Source: Lacrimispora saccharolytica (lineage in GTDB: Bacteria > Bacillota > Clostridia > Lachnospirales > Lachnospiraceae). From it: DNA of 64,000 bases. Positions 50,000 to 59,122 of this stretch are shown here, piece by piece (within the stretch, counting starts at the first letter, position 1; the number at the start of each line of letters is the position of its first letter). The translations under genes and the position numbers were made by a program. The stretch is taken from contig JADYUL010000006.1 of NCBI GenBank assembly GCA_021531795.1, positions 62,001-126,000 of the forward strand, given 5' to 3'. The notes beneath the pieces were generated by a model that had not been told where the DNA came from, did not search any database, and saw nothing but the letters and a program-made list of their open reading frames with translations.

Positions 50000-50842
50000 C
50001 TAGAGTTTTATCTCATCGCATTTTATCATGCCTCTTCGCATTGCAATTGCCCCAAGATTATATACTTTCTCTCCCATTCCCTTCTCAATTATTCTCAAAA
50101 GATCTGATGCATCGAACAGGTCATATCTATCCTTTATCTGAAGAACAATTACTCCTCTTTCCAGGTACGTATTTTTTATCACACATTCCTCTATGTGATT
50201 ACCTTTACCATAGAACATTATTCCGCTATACGTCTTAGAATAATTCATCAGTTTACCATAACTGCCGCAATCTCCGATAATACGCTTGAAATACTTTGTT
50301 ATATCCTTTCCATATATAAGGCATAATTCTGAAATCACCATGACATTCTTGTCCTGGTTAATAGAACGTATTAGTACCTCACGATTTTTCTCTATCTTGC
50401 ATTGACAACTAACATAGTGAATGGAACAGCCATATGTCTGTCCGTCACCATATATTTTCTTTATACTTTCAATCTGTTCAATATCTCCAGCTATTGTTAT
50501 CTCACTAATACCAGCAAGGATAAAAAGGCTCAATTGGAACTCTACGATTCGTATACCATACATCCAATCCATGGCCGTTATTCCATCAGGATAATTCAAA
50601 AAAAGCAATCCTTCCCACTTCATTTCCCAATGAGTTAGATTGCCTTCTAGCAAACTCTCTATGTCTATATCCAGAGCCACGGCTAATTTGGACAGGAGGG
50701 ATATGTCAGGTGTACCATATCCATTCTCCCATCTCGACACGGCCTTATCCGTAACGCCCAATTTGTCTGCCAACTCATGCTGAGTCATATTGTAATGTTT
50801 TCTTAGAAAAGAAATTGTTTTTCCTACTTTACTTGAATTCAT
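50000..50842 (-). CDS. XRE regulator fused to degenerate RmlA-like nucleotidyltransferase
   Basis: The product has 280 residues. Residues 8-63 are a Cro/CI helix-turn-helix (MTQHELADKLGVTDKAVSRW). From about 75 the sequence follows a sugar-1-phosphate nucleotidyltransferase fold: WMYGIRIVEFQLSLFILAGI matches the MIYYPLSTLMLAGI helix of RmlA, ITIAGD the next strand, and IYGDGQTYGCSIHYVSCQ the GDGSxWGIxxxYxxQ motif. The catalytic GxGTRL loop is missing, so it is likely a sensor of a nucleotide sugar or sugar phosphate rather than an enzyme. It lies in the middle of the glycan cluster. Confidence 0.7.
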   Translation of the reverse strand: MNSSKVGKTISFLRKHYNMTQHELADKLGVTDKAVSRWENGYGTPDISLLSKLAVALDIDIESLLEGNLTHWEMKWEGLLFLNYPDGITAMDWMYGIRIVEFQLSLFILAGISEITIAGDIEQIESIKKIYGDGQTYGCSIHYVSCQCKIEKNREVLIRSINQDKNVMVISELCLIYGKDITKYFKRIIGDCGSYGKLMNYSKTYSGIMFYGKGNHIEECVIKNTYLERGVIVLQIKDRYDLFDASDLLRIIEKGMGEKVYNLGAIAMRRGMIKCDEIKL

Positions 50843-50895
50843 CTATACCATATACCCCAAAAACAATAATATAAATCATAACAATATATTTTATG

Positions 50896-51840
50896 TCACG
50901 AAGTAACAAAATGATCATTGCAATAATTTACAAGTAGTTCCGCTTGATACCTGCTCTCATCATTCACTTTTTCAAACCATTCATTAACCTTACCCATAGC
51001 CGAAGTCGCACATTCGATTTCGTTTTTGTCCATTCCAAACGCAACATATTCCAAACCCGAGAAATCTTCACTAATATCATAATCAGCTCTACTCTTTCCT
51101 TCTTCAGGAATTACTACAGAAATACATCCACATAACGATGCAATTAACGAATATGCAGTTTGAGTATCATACGAAATACAATATTCACACGAATTGAATA
51201 TGGCAACCTTTTCTTCTTCAGTAAAATTATCTATTATAGGTCCTTCGAAATTCGTTGGTAAATCCTTTCTTCCGCGCCCCTTTCTAATAATATAGCATTT
51301 CCCATTTCGAGATCCAAAATTCGTTCTCTTATATAATTCCGTATCAAAATACGACAGATATATCCTTCTTCCTTCTGGATTGAGTTCCCAATCATTGAAT
51401 ATTTCTCTATAACAAATGAAAAGGTCATTTTTAGAATACTCTTCTTTGGCAAATCTATTATAATACAAAAACCATCTAACACATTTTTTACTATTCAATG
51501 GATTTCCGTACACTATCTCCGGATATACAACCACAGTATCGGCAGATACCCATGGAATACTCTTTGTTCGTATATTTTTAATCGGAATCTCTTCGTAAGA
51601 TTTTGAATCCAAGTCATATGCATATCGAAAATGAGGGAATAACAATCCTAACATTCCCGCATATCGATATTTTATATATCGAATCCAGTATTTCTTTTTC
51701 TCTCTGTACTCACTATCCAAAATATAAAACATTCGTGCGTCGTATCCCAAATCCGCAAGACATTTGCATAATGTATGTAATACTATCACACCACCACTCT
51801 TCCCTTTAGGAGAAACAATAACAAACTTTTGCTTTCTCAT
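50896..51840 (-). CDS. Glycosyltransferase-like protein
   Basis: This 314-residue protein has an N-terminus KFVIVSPKGKSGGVIVLHTL typical of the donor-entry side of GT-B glycosyltransferases and a later SxYDTQTAYSLIASLCGCISVVIPEE segment like the nucleotide-sugar-binding half. The family cannot be named. GAGGTCATATAA precedes the ATG, and its start directly follows the stop of the 51841-52296 gene. Confidence 0.65.
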   Translation of the reverse strand: MRKQKFVIVSPKGKSGGVIVLHTLCKCLADLGYDARMFYILDSEYREKKKYWIRYIKYRYAGMLGLLFPHFRYAYDLDSKSYEEIPIKNIRTKSIPWVSADTVVVYPEIVYGNPLNSKKCVRWFLYYNRFAKEEYSKNDLFICYREIFNDWELNPEGRRIYLSYFDTELYKRTNFGSRNGKCYIIRKGRGRKDLPTNFEGPIIDNFTEEEKVAIFNSCEYCISYDTQTAYSLIASLCGCISVVIPEEGKSRADYDISEDFSGLEYVAFGMDKNEIECATSAMGKVNEWFEKVNDESRYQAELLVNYCNDHFVTS

Positions 51841-52296
51841 TTATATGACCTCATTTATGAAAACAATTTCACAATCGAAATAATCAGAAAGTTGGTTACT
51901 AATTACATTTCGATAATAGAAGGGCGTAACCACAATTACATCAAACTCTTCACTCACCTTATCTATGTCTTTTAATCTATATACCGGAAACTCGTATGTA
52001 TCTCCCTTATATGCTTTGTCAATTACGCAGACAATTTCCAGATTACTATCCTTAACCTCGCTAATCAATAACTGTCCAATATCGCCCAGGCCATAAAGGC
52101 ATATTTTTTTCATCCCCCTCCTTTCAAACCAGGAAAAAAGATTCGCTCCCTCTTGCTTCTTTTTTAGCCACCTACACACAAAGATGAAATAATCCTTATA
52201 CATGGTTGTGTTATTGTTTTTTAAAATATCATTACATAGATATCCTGTGATAATAGTACCTATCATAAATCCCACTACAATCCCCACAAAAATCAT
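51841..52296 (-). CDS. Membrane-anchored Rossmann-domain protein
   Basis: The 151-residue protein has one N-terminal transmembrane helix (MIFVGIVVGFMIGTIITGYL) and a C-terminal nucleotide-binding-like domain (KKICLYGLGDIGQLLISEV) of the kind also fused to FkbM, NeuD and RgpF-like proteins in this cluster. The catalytic domain is missing. It may regulate or scaffold, or be a fragment of a longer gene. Confidence 0.6.
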   Translation of the reverse strand: MIFVGIVVGFMIGTIITGYLCNDILKNNNTTMYKDYFIFVCRWLKKKQEGANLFSWFERRGMKKICLYGLGDIGQLLISEVKDSNLEIVCVIDKAYKGDTYEFPVYRLKDIDKVSEEFDVIVVTPFYYRNVISNQLSDYFDCEIVFINEVI

Positions 52297-52328
52297 AAAT
52301 CACCTCGTATTTCAAAAAGTCGTTTCTG

Positions 52329-52830
52329 TTAGTTAAATTCTTGATTCTTTTTCATATCTTCAATCATTTTAAAATACCTCTGTTCTAGATCCGTTCCTGG
52401 CAGCCATCCTAGCTTTTTTAGTTTATTTGTATCAAGATTCATCTTTAATATAGGCATATACCCACATTGACTGACGTCCGTCTCATCAATAAGTACTTTT
52501 ATCTTTCCATTAGCACATCTTGTCGCAACCAAATGAGGCATATCATAGATTGAACAATATATCTCCTCATTTGCTGCATTATATGCCTCACCGTTCTTTC
52601 CCTTTAACAATACTGTAAATATCGCTTCTACTGCATCTTTGGTGTACAGATAATTTCTTTTTGTTTCACCTTTGGTTTTAAGAATAATATCTCTTTCTTC
52701 GATCACGCAGCGTGCAAACTCAGCGAATACCCTGCTATCTGAATATTCTACTCCGGGGCCAAAGACCTGTGTCAGCCGTACAACTTTAGATGGTACACCA
52801 TATTCTTCATGATCAAATATCGAAAAAAAA
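52329..52830 (-). pseudogene. C-terminal remnant of NAD-dependent sugar epimerase
   Basis: The frame from about 52820 reads HEEYGVPSKVVRLTQVFGPG and continues to 52329 with NYLYTKDAVEAIFTVLLKGKNGEAYNAAN, the C-terminal half of an extended SDR epimerase; compare 56060-57106. The N-terminal NAD-binding half is missing. A run of eight T (minus strand) lies at the break. An ATG at 52706 could start a 125-residue product but has no clear ribosome site. Confidence 0.7.
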
Positions 52831-52893
52831 ATAAAAACGTTTCATATCTACTTCCATCCATCCCTAAATTTAAAACTAAACTCCGTTTAATTA

Positions 52894-54003
52894 CTAACTT
52901 TCACTCCCTTTTCTTTTCGCATAACATATCAAAGCCTGTCGACCGACTCCGTAATGCCTCATGTATATATCATATTCAGGCACAATAGACCACAGATACA
53001 TGGGTATCGTCCACATCTGAGAGCCACTTGCATATGTTGCAATTTGTGGCTTATTCCTAACAATTGTTTTCTCCGCACCCTTAAGAGCTTTCAAATCAAA
53101 ACCGTTGGTCGAAACCTTTAGCAAGGACGCTTCGTTAGCAGCATTCAGGTCATCAAGCGCTATCATTTTTATCTCTTCTCCGACATCATCTGATACATGA
53201 CAGCTTTCGGATTTTTCTCCTGCAAATCTGATTGTTCCCGTTTTCTCGCCAACGGCGGCATTAATAGCGTACACATCTTCTTTCTGAATTAAAGCAATTT
53301 TCTTATTCAACTCAGAGTAGTTCCTTTTATCAGGCTCAATACAGACAATACTCCTATATGTATTATTTGTCTGTCGCAAGAATGCTTCCAATGTGTCGCC
53401 AATAAATGCACCAACATCGACGAAATTGTGATTTATGGACAAATCCAATACTTCATCATCCAACAACTTATTCCTGCTGTTTCCATTTACTGAAGCCCAA
53501 AGAGCAACATCACCGGTTCTCATAACATTAAGATATGTTTCCAACGTACATCTCGACTGTTCATCCGCCAGCCTCTGATATATCTCTTCGATTATGGGCA
53601 TGTTTTCTTCATATATTCGATAATCATCATCTGAAATAGAGAATATCGAACTGGATACAACTATAGTTTTTCCGAAGTATCCAATGTTTTTCAGTTGTTC
53701 TACAATCTGATCAGCAACATAGACACAAACTAATACAATATCAACATTCGACATATCGTTGACAAAATATTCCGGGCTACGGATCCCTTCGATACTCCAA
53801 AGCGAACTATTGTTGTCAACAGTGTATCTTACCGATATCCTCCCCTTTGTTTTCTCATGTATATATTTCTCTGTTTCTCGTCCGGTATTGCCTGCGCCCC
53901 AAATAACATAGGTCATAGACTTACTTTCAATTTCATTTATTATGTCATTTAGTGCTATAAGCATCTTGTTTTCCGACTTTGGTAGCAACTTTTCAGCAAG
54001 CAT
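52894..54003 (-). CDS. FkbM-family methyltransferase with N-terminal Rossmann domain, second copy
   Basis: The 369-residue protein has the same layout as 48698-49780: residues 30-130 a Rossmann module (MTYVIWGAGNTGRETEKY) and 190-350 FkbM (NFVDVGAFIGDTLEAFLRQ, SIVCIEPDKRNYSEL, ASLLKVSTNGFDLKAL). The VSTNG segment replaces the usual DVEG, so activity may be altered. GAGGG lies 12 bases upstream of the ATG. Confidence 0.8.
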   Translation of the reverse strand: MLAEKLLPKSENKMLIALNDIINEIESKSMTYVIWGAGNTGRETEKYIHEKTKGRISVRYTVDNNSSLWSIEGIRSPEYFVNDMSNVDIVLVCVYVADQIVEQLKNIGYFGKTIVVSSSIFSISDDDYRIYEENMPIIEEIYQRLADEQSRCTLETYLNVMRTGDVALWASVNGNSRNKLLDDEVLDLSINHNFVDVGAFIGDTLEAFLRQTNNTYRSIVCIEPDKRNYSELNKKIALIQKEDVYAINAAVGEKTGTIRFAGEKSESCHVSDDVGEEIKMIALDDLNAANEASLLKVSTNGFDLKALKGAEKTIVRNKPQIATYASGSQMWTIPMYLWSIVPEYDIYMRHYGVGRQALICYAKRKGSES

Positions 54004-54074
54004 AATCTATAACATCCCTCATAAGTGTCAAAGAAACCACAAAGTAAGCCTCATCAATTTAGCTCAAGCTCATC

Positions 54075-55154
54075 CTAATTCAGGCATTCTTTTAATCCCA
54101 CAGCCAGCCTGTCAATGTCTACAAACGAAATATTTCCGATATGACCTACTCTAAACACATAATCCGCCATACTTCCGCCATTAGGACATACCCATATTCC
54201 ATATTGATCCTTCAATTTATCACATATTTCCTTAGCAGATTGTCCATTCGTCGGATGCAAAGCAGTCACCGCATTAGATAATGAATGACTCACATTTTCT
54301 AATGGAAGATCAACAATTTTATTTCTGAAATAATCAGCTATCTCTCCAACCCTTTTACACTCCCCAGTCATTCCACCTCTGGAGTCTACCATGTGGAGAC
54401 GTTTATTTATCTGTAATAAAGTTAATACAGCCGGAGTAAATGGAGTCTGACCTCTTTCACCATTACTTAGGGCAAGCTTTAAATCCATATAGACATTACT
54501 GCAGATAATCTCATTCAGTCTGCTAATTGCTCGAGACGACATCGTAATCATTGTAATACCCGGTGCACAGGCAAAAGCCTTCTGTGAACTCGTAATCATT
54601 ACATCTATTCCAAGCTCCGTCATGTCAACCCAATCTGCCATGAACGAGCTTATTGCATCAACAATAAGAAACAGACCATACCTCTTACAGTAGTCAGCAA
54701 CAAGTTTCATATCGTAAAGCACGCCTGTAGAGGTTTCATGCATGTTAATAAGTAACGCAGAGAACTGGCTACCATCTTCACATTCCAACTTATCTACAGT
54801 AAGAGCTTCTCCTAGTGACAACTGAATATCTATATACGAAATATGATGGTGCTCACACAGTTCCACAAATCTCTGACCAAAGCTTCCACCATTTATTATA
54901 AGGACCCGGTCTTTTTCAGAAAGAAAATTTGTAACCGCCGCTTCCATCCCCATGCTTCCAGAACCGGTAAGGAAAGCACAACGACTATTCTCCGGTGCTC
55001 CGGAATAGTTTAACATCATTTTTTCATTATCCAGCATTATTTTGGAAAACTCCGGTGTTCTGAAATATGGAACCTGATTGCTACTGATAGACAATATTTC
55101 GTCCCATGTCATAACAGGACCGATTGTAAAATTCAGCATATTTCTGTCTCGCAA
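54075..55154 (-). CDS. Class V aminotransferase, AEP-pyruvate transaminase-like
   Basis: This 359-residue PLP enzyme starts MRDRNMLNFTIGPV and has LTGSGSMGMEAAVTNF and the lysine region TSSQKAFACAPG, as in 2-aminoethylphosphonate-pyruvate and serine-glyoxylate aminotransferases. It could make an amino-alcohol or aminoethyl group for the polymer together with the cytidylyltransferases and LicD genes, which is inference. The start is TTG 55154, since GGAGG lies seven bases before it; the first ATG is 22 bases away from the site. Confidence 0.82.
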   Translation of the reverse strand: MRDRNMLNFTIGPVMTWDEILSISSNQVPYFRTPEFSKIMLDNEKMMLNYSGAPENSRCAFLTGSGSMGMEAAVTNFLSEKDRVLIINGGSFGQRFVELCEHHHISYIDIQLSLGEALTVDKLECEDGSQFSALLINMHETSTGVLYDMKLVADYCKRYGLFLIVDAISSFMADWVDMTELGIDVMITSSQKAFACAPGITMITMSSRAISRLNEIICSNVYMDLKLALSNGERGQTPFTPAVLTLLQINKRLHMVDSRGGMTGECKRVGEIADYFRNKIVDLPLENVSHSLSNAVTALHPTNGQSAKEICDKLKDQYGIWVCPNGGSMADYVFRVGHIGNISFVDIDRLAVGLKECLN

Positions 55155-55176
55155 ACGTCATCCTCCAATTCTTTTT

Positions 55177-56067
55177 CTATTCTATATATTTTGCATTTTC
55201 AGCATTATATCTTTCTACAATCTCCTCTATGGTATCATCCTTGATACTAAACACCACAGGATTAAGTTGACCTTTTCTTTTCTCTATTGGTGGTAGTTCC
55301 ATATAGTTTCCATACAGAAGCTTAAGATACTTATCATATTGTTTGAAACCTTTGAATAACATACCCTCAAATTCTATATCAATATATTCTTCAAAGCATT
55401 CTGATGGCATGCCATACCTACATTTTTTCTTTGGATATGGAAACAAAAGATGACTTACCAGACTGGTAGGTTTTTTATTGCATTTATCCGCCCAATAATT
55501 TCTTATTCTGAATGCGGTATCTTTTGGAATAATCCTATACACCAAGGCATACCACATCCTTAGTATTGCACTGTCAGCATTGGTTCGTCCCATTTCGGAA
55601 TACAGTATTTTTCTTATAACCACATTGTTCCAATAGTAAAGGCGTCTTAATACCTTATTATCCGGCACATTGTCATTTACAAAGATGTCTATACATACAC
55701 CATTCTTGAACTTGAGATTCTCATGCCCTTTCCTAACGACTTCTGTTGCAAGCAATCTCATCTTAGCATATCCCCAGCGATACTCCTTATCCGTCCTATA
55801 ATCCTGGAGAAAAAATAGCTCCGTATTCAAATCTGTTTTACAAGCTTGATAGAATCTTTCATATTCCTCTCTGGTAAACACAACATCTCCATCATCATCC
55901 CAAGGCACAAACCCTTTATGCCTTATTGCTCCCAGAAGCGTTCCACCATCCAGAGAATACTTAATCTTGTTCTTTCTGCAGATGCGATCGACCTCAACTA
56001 ATAATTCAAGAATATTCAATTGAAGAAGACGATTCTGTTCGTCAGAAATCCTAATAACTTCAGCCAT
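55177..56067 (-). CDS. LicD-family phosphotransferase A
   Basis: This 296-residue protein has the LicD signature SLDGGTLLGAIRHKGFVPWDDD at residues 38-59 with the metal-binding Asp run, here followed by GDV. LicD enzymes move phosphocholine or other phospho-groups from a CDP-linked donor to a glycan. The gene overlaps the epimerase gene by eight bases. Confidence 0.87.
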   Translation of the reverse strand: MAEVIRISDEQNRLLQLNILELLVEVDRICRKNKIKYSLDGGTLLGAIRHKGFVPWDDDGDVVFTREEYERFYQACKTDLNTELFFLQDYRTDKEYRWGYAKMRLLATEVVRKGHENLKFKNGVCIDIFVNDNVPDNKVLRRLYYWNNVVIRKILYSEMGRTNADSAILRMWYALVYRIIPKDTAFRIRNYWADKCNKKPTSLVSHLLFPYPKKKCRYGMPSECFEEYIDIEFEGMLFKGFKQYDKYLKLLYGNYMELPPIEKRKGQLNPVVFSIKDDTIEEIVERYNAENAKYIE

Positions 56068-57106
56068 TTCCCACTTCCCTCTGAATTAATAATGAGTTCC
56101 TGATGCCGGCTTCAATAGAGTAACGAGCCACATACCCCAATTTCTCGATTTTCTCTGTGTCTAACACTGCATAGCTTATCGGTGTACTATTTCCATCTAA
56201 TTCACAATCAAATATGCAGTCAACACCTCCAACCTCTGCTGTTACTCTTGCGAATTCAGATATTGTTACTCTCGATTTAGGGTTTGCAACATTATATGCT
56301 TCTCCATTCTTGCCACTCAAGACCGTAACCAATATTCCCAAGACGGCATCAGCAACATACGTATAGCTCCTTAACTGTAAACCAGCACTATGAAGAATAA
56401 TATCTTCGCCTTTTGCCGCACATTCAAGGAATTGTGCTGTGGCTCTGTTGTCTTTATTACTGGTACATCCACCATATACATGGCTTAATCTTGCAATTAT
56501 CGTGTTGCATCCATATTCTTCTCCAAATGCAGCACACATGGTTTCAGCCGCACGCTTCGATGATGGATAACACGATCTTGTTTTTCCTATATCTACATAT
56601 CCGTATTCTTCCTCTTTAATAGGTTTTGAAGATGACACAACACCATATATTTCACCCGTTGATACCATTAGGAATACGCACTCTTTATTCTTCCTGGCTT
56701 TCCGGAGAAGATGATATGTTCCAAACAATGCGGGGGTCATTGTTTCTACCGGTCTTATGGCAAAAGCTTCCGGATATCCATCCCCAGCAAAGTGAAATAT
56801 ATAATCAAACTCTTCATCAACCTCAATTGGTTCCGTTACATCCTGAATCAGAAAGTTCAAATTATCATCTGATAAATGGGATATAAATCTCGATTCTAAT
56901 CGTTCCCTACTTCTTCCAAGTGCCCACACTGATATATTATAACCCTGGTATCGGTTTAACATTAATAGTACATCAACCAAAAAACCGCCCAACAGACCTG
57001 TGGCACCCGTAATCAATATTCTCTTACCAAATAATTTCGTAGGATTATGAATACCATTAATGGTGTTTAATATGTCATTTTTATATGTAGTACTACTATT
57101 GTACAT
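56060..57106 (-). CDS. NAD-dependent epimerase/dehydratase
   Basis: This 348-residue extended SDR has the Rossmann motif ITGATGLLGGFLVDVL, a catalytic Tyr-x-x-x-Lys in YPSSKRAAE and GKNGEAYNVANP. It would convert a nucleotide sugar, perhaps to the donor used by LicD A, which overlaps it. GAGGAAAT precedes the ATG. Confidence 0.85.
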   Translation of the reverse strand: MYNSSTTYKNDILNTINGIHNPTKLFGKRILITGATGLLGGFLVDVLLMLNRYQGYNISVWALGRSRERLESRFISHLSDDNLNFLIQDVTEPIEVDEEFDYIFHFAGDGYPEAFAIRPVETMTPALFGTYHLLRKARKNKECVFLMVSTGEIYGVVSSSKPIKEEEYGYVDIGKTRSCYPSSKRAAETMCAAFGEEYGCNTIIARLSHVYGGCTSNKDNRATAQFLECAAKGEDIILHSAGLQLRSYTYVADAVLGILVTVLSGKNGEAYNVANPKSRVTISEFARVTAEVGGVDCIFDCELDGNSTPISYAVLDTEKIEKLGYVARYSIEAGIRNSLLIQREVGNG

Positions 57107-57119
57107 ATTTCCTCATATT

Positions 57120-57842
57120 CTATTTCAGCCATTCATCTTTCTTAGCTGATAATAAAGCTCTAAATATCTCCAAATCCTCTGTTGTTGTAATTTTGACGTT
57201 CTTCTCAGACCCTGCACAGAAGGATACCTCTTCACCCAACTCAATCATAAGTGTGCAGCTTGCCGTAGAATTAGTTATTCCTCTTTTCGCCGCTTCGCTA
57301 TGAGCCCACTTCAATTTGCCAAGCGAGAATGCTTGCGGCGTTTGAGTTCTTGCAAGTGATTCACGGGGGATTATCTTACCCGAAACACTGCTATCTTCAT
57401 CTTCTCCTTTTCTAAGAAGCATAGCCTCTGCACATGGTATCACTGTAATTGCAGATCCTTTTAATCTGCAAGTCGCTATACACCCTGAAATAATCTCTTG
57501 TGATACATTGGGTCTAATAGCATCATGGACCAACACAATATCATCGTCAGAGTATTGTTTCGCGAGTTCCATTACGCCATTCCTTATCGATGCCTGACCA
57601 TTTTCTCCACCCTCAACAACCAACTTGAGTTTTGTGATGTTAAACTGCTTTGCATACGCCCAAAGAACCTGCTGCCATCCATCAATACACACAACAGCAA
57701 TCTCATCAATATCGGGATGCTGCTGAAAAGCCTGAAGCGTATATACAATTACCGGCCTGTCATTCACGTTGAGAAATTGTTTGGGAATATCCTGATGGGT
57801 TCTTACGCCTTTTCCTCCGGCAATTAACATTGCAATATTCAT
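57120..57842 (-). CDS. IspD/TarI-family cytidylyltransferase
   Basis: The 240-residue protein has the family start MLIAGGKGVRTHQDIPKQFL with the CTP-binding loop, HDAIRPNVS and TQTPQAF. The cluster context (LicD, TagD fusion) argues for CDP-activation of a sugar alcohol such as ribitol phosphate rather than for isoprenoid synthesis, but family membership alone cannot decide. Confidence 0.83.
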   Translation of the reverse strand: MNIAMLIAGGKGVRTHQDIPKQFLNVNDRPVIVYTLQAFQQHPDIDEIAVVCIDGWQQVLWAYAKQFNITKLKLVVEGGENGQASIRNGVMELAKQYSDDDIVLVHDAIRPNVSQEIISGCIATCRLKGSAITVIPCAEAMLLRKGEDEDSSVSGKIIPRESLARTQTPQAFSLGKLKWAHSEAAKRGITNSTASCTLMIELGEEVSFCAGSEKNVKITTTEDLEIFRALLSAKKDEWLK

Positions 57843-57863
57843 TACGTCGCCTCTCCATTTAAT

Positions 57864-59102
57864 CTAAAAACCATAAATGTAGTCAATCTTCCCCTGTTTC
57901 TTTATATTGTCCTCGAAAGTCCTACGCAGACTGCTTGATACTGCTATAATTACCCCTTCTTTGTCTCTACCCCCAAGCTCAGATACTTCGTAAATTGGAT
58001 ATTTGCCTAACATGTTTTCCTTTTTGTATCCATTACTTACAAGGATTGCCTCTATATTGATACCTAATGATTCTAGGGTATTTATCATACCCTTGCCATA
58101 TTCACCAGCTCCATACACATATACTGTTTTGTGATCTTTTGCAAAATCAATGAGGCGTTCCTTTCTTTGTTCACGTGAAATAAGATGATTGATTGTATAT
58201 ATTCCCTCATCCCATACAGTTCCGAACAATTTTCGAAGATTAGTTTGCAAATAATTATACAGCCAAACAGCAAAGGCTTCATTCATGACAGTTGAAGCTT
58301 TCATACCGTAGTCCTTAGGTGTATAAGGAATTAATCGTTCTAAAGCGTGACTAATTGTACCATCCAGAGGCATAGGCTCATCCGGAAAGTCCTCATACTT
58401 CCATTCATATGATAGTAATTTTTCAATTGTTTTAGTTTTTATCCAAAAACTTGTCGCCAATAATGGAGATACATCTTTTGATAGTTCAACGCTATAATTA
58501 AACTTATTTATTAGCATCTGGCATAACTCATAATTAGATGTCTCTCCCCATACATCTCGATACCACAGGCCACAATAGTCTCCTATTCTCTCAGGCGGCA
58601 ACATTATTCCTATGTCAGGATGTTTAGAGAACAGCTCCATAACATTATATATATATCCCTTTGTGGCAATCATGTTTCCCCACAGGTTATCGATTGTATA
58701 TATTCCCTCACTTGAGTAACTGTCATCTATCTGTTCAAGTTCCTTCTTGTCATGAAGAAAACAGAAATAATCATACTTTCGTATAACATCCCTCAACTCT
58801 ACAAATATCGCAGAATAATCTCTTCCTCTGTTTTGCTTATGATAATAGGTTGTTCTTTTATGTGTATTGATTATTTTTGATTTTGCCAATACCTCATCTC
58901 TTGATGAAATAATGCAGACATCTATATTATCGGGGAGATTATTAATATATTCGAAATAAAACTCCAATGTAGATTCATAAAACAAATTAATAACAATTAC
59001 TGACTTTTCCAGCATTTCATTTATCTTATCGTCAGCATGCCCCTCTTTAGAGAGAAAGAAAATCAATCCATCATTTATTCTGCTTTCATTAATTGACTTC
59101 AT
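57864..59102 (-). CDS. RgpF-like glycan protein with C-terminal Rossmann domain
   Basis: Residues 20-310 of 412 resemble rhamnan synthesis F proteins (HKQNRGRDYSAIFVELRDVI, CFLHDKKELEQ, NLWGNMIATKGYIYNVMELF, ATSFWIKT). From about 320 a Rossmann module follows (HKTVYVYGAGEYGKGMINTL), like those joined to other enzymes of this cluster. It probably transfers or polymerises sugars at the membrane-cytosol face. Confidence 0.78.
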   Translation of the reverse strand: MKSINESRINDGLIFFLSKEGHADDKINEMLEKSVIVINLFYESTLEFYFEYINNLPDNIDVCIISSRDEVLAKSKIINTHKRTTYYHKQNRGRDYSAIFVELRDVIRKYDYFCFLHDKKELEQIDDSYSSEGIYTIDNLWGNMIATKGYIYNVMELFSKHPDIGIMLPPERIGDYCGLWYRDVWGETSNYELCQMLINKFNYSVELSKDVSPLLATSFWIKTKTIEKLLSYEWKYEDFPDEPMPLDGTISHALERLIPYTPKDYGMKASTVMNEAFAVWLYNYLQTNLRKLFGTVWDEGIYTINHLISREQRKERLIDFAKDHKTVYVYGAGEYGKGMINTLESLGINIEAILVSNGYKKENMLGKYPIYEVSELGGRDKEGVIIAVSSSLRRTFEDNIKKQGKIDYIYGF

Positions 59103-59122
59103 GTTATACAGTACCTATATTT

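Noticed and set aside
57120-57842. Isoprenoid ispD
   Set aside because: Family match is real, but neighbours are LicD, TagD-like and epimerase genes, so an alditol-type CDP donor is more likely; no symbol given.
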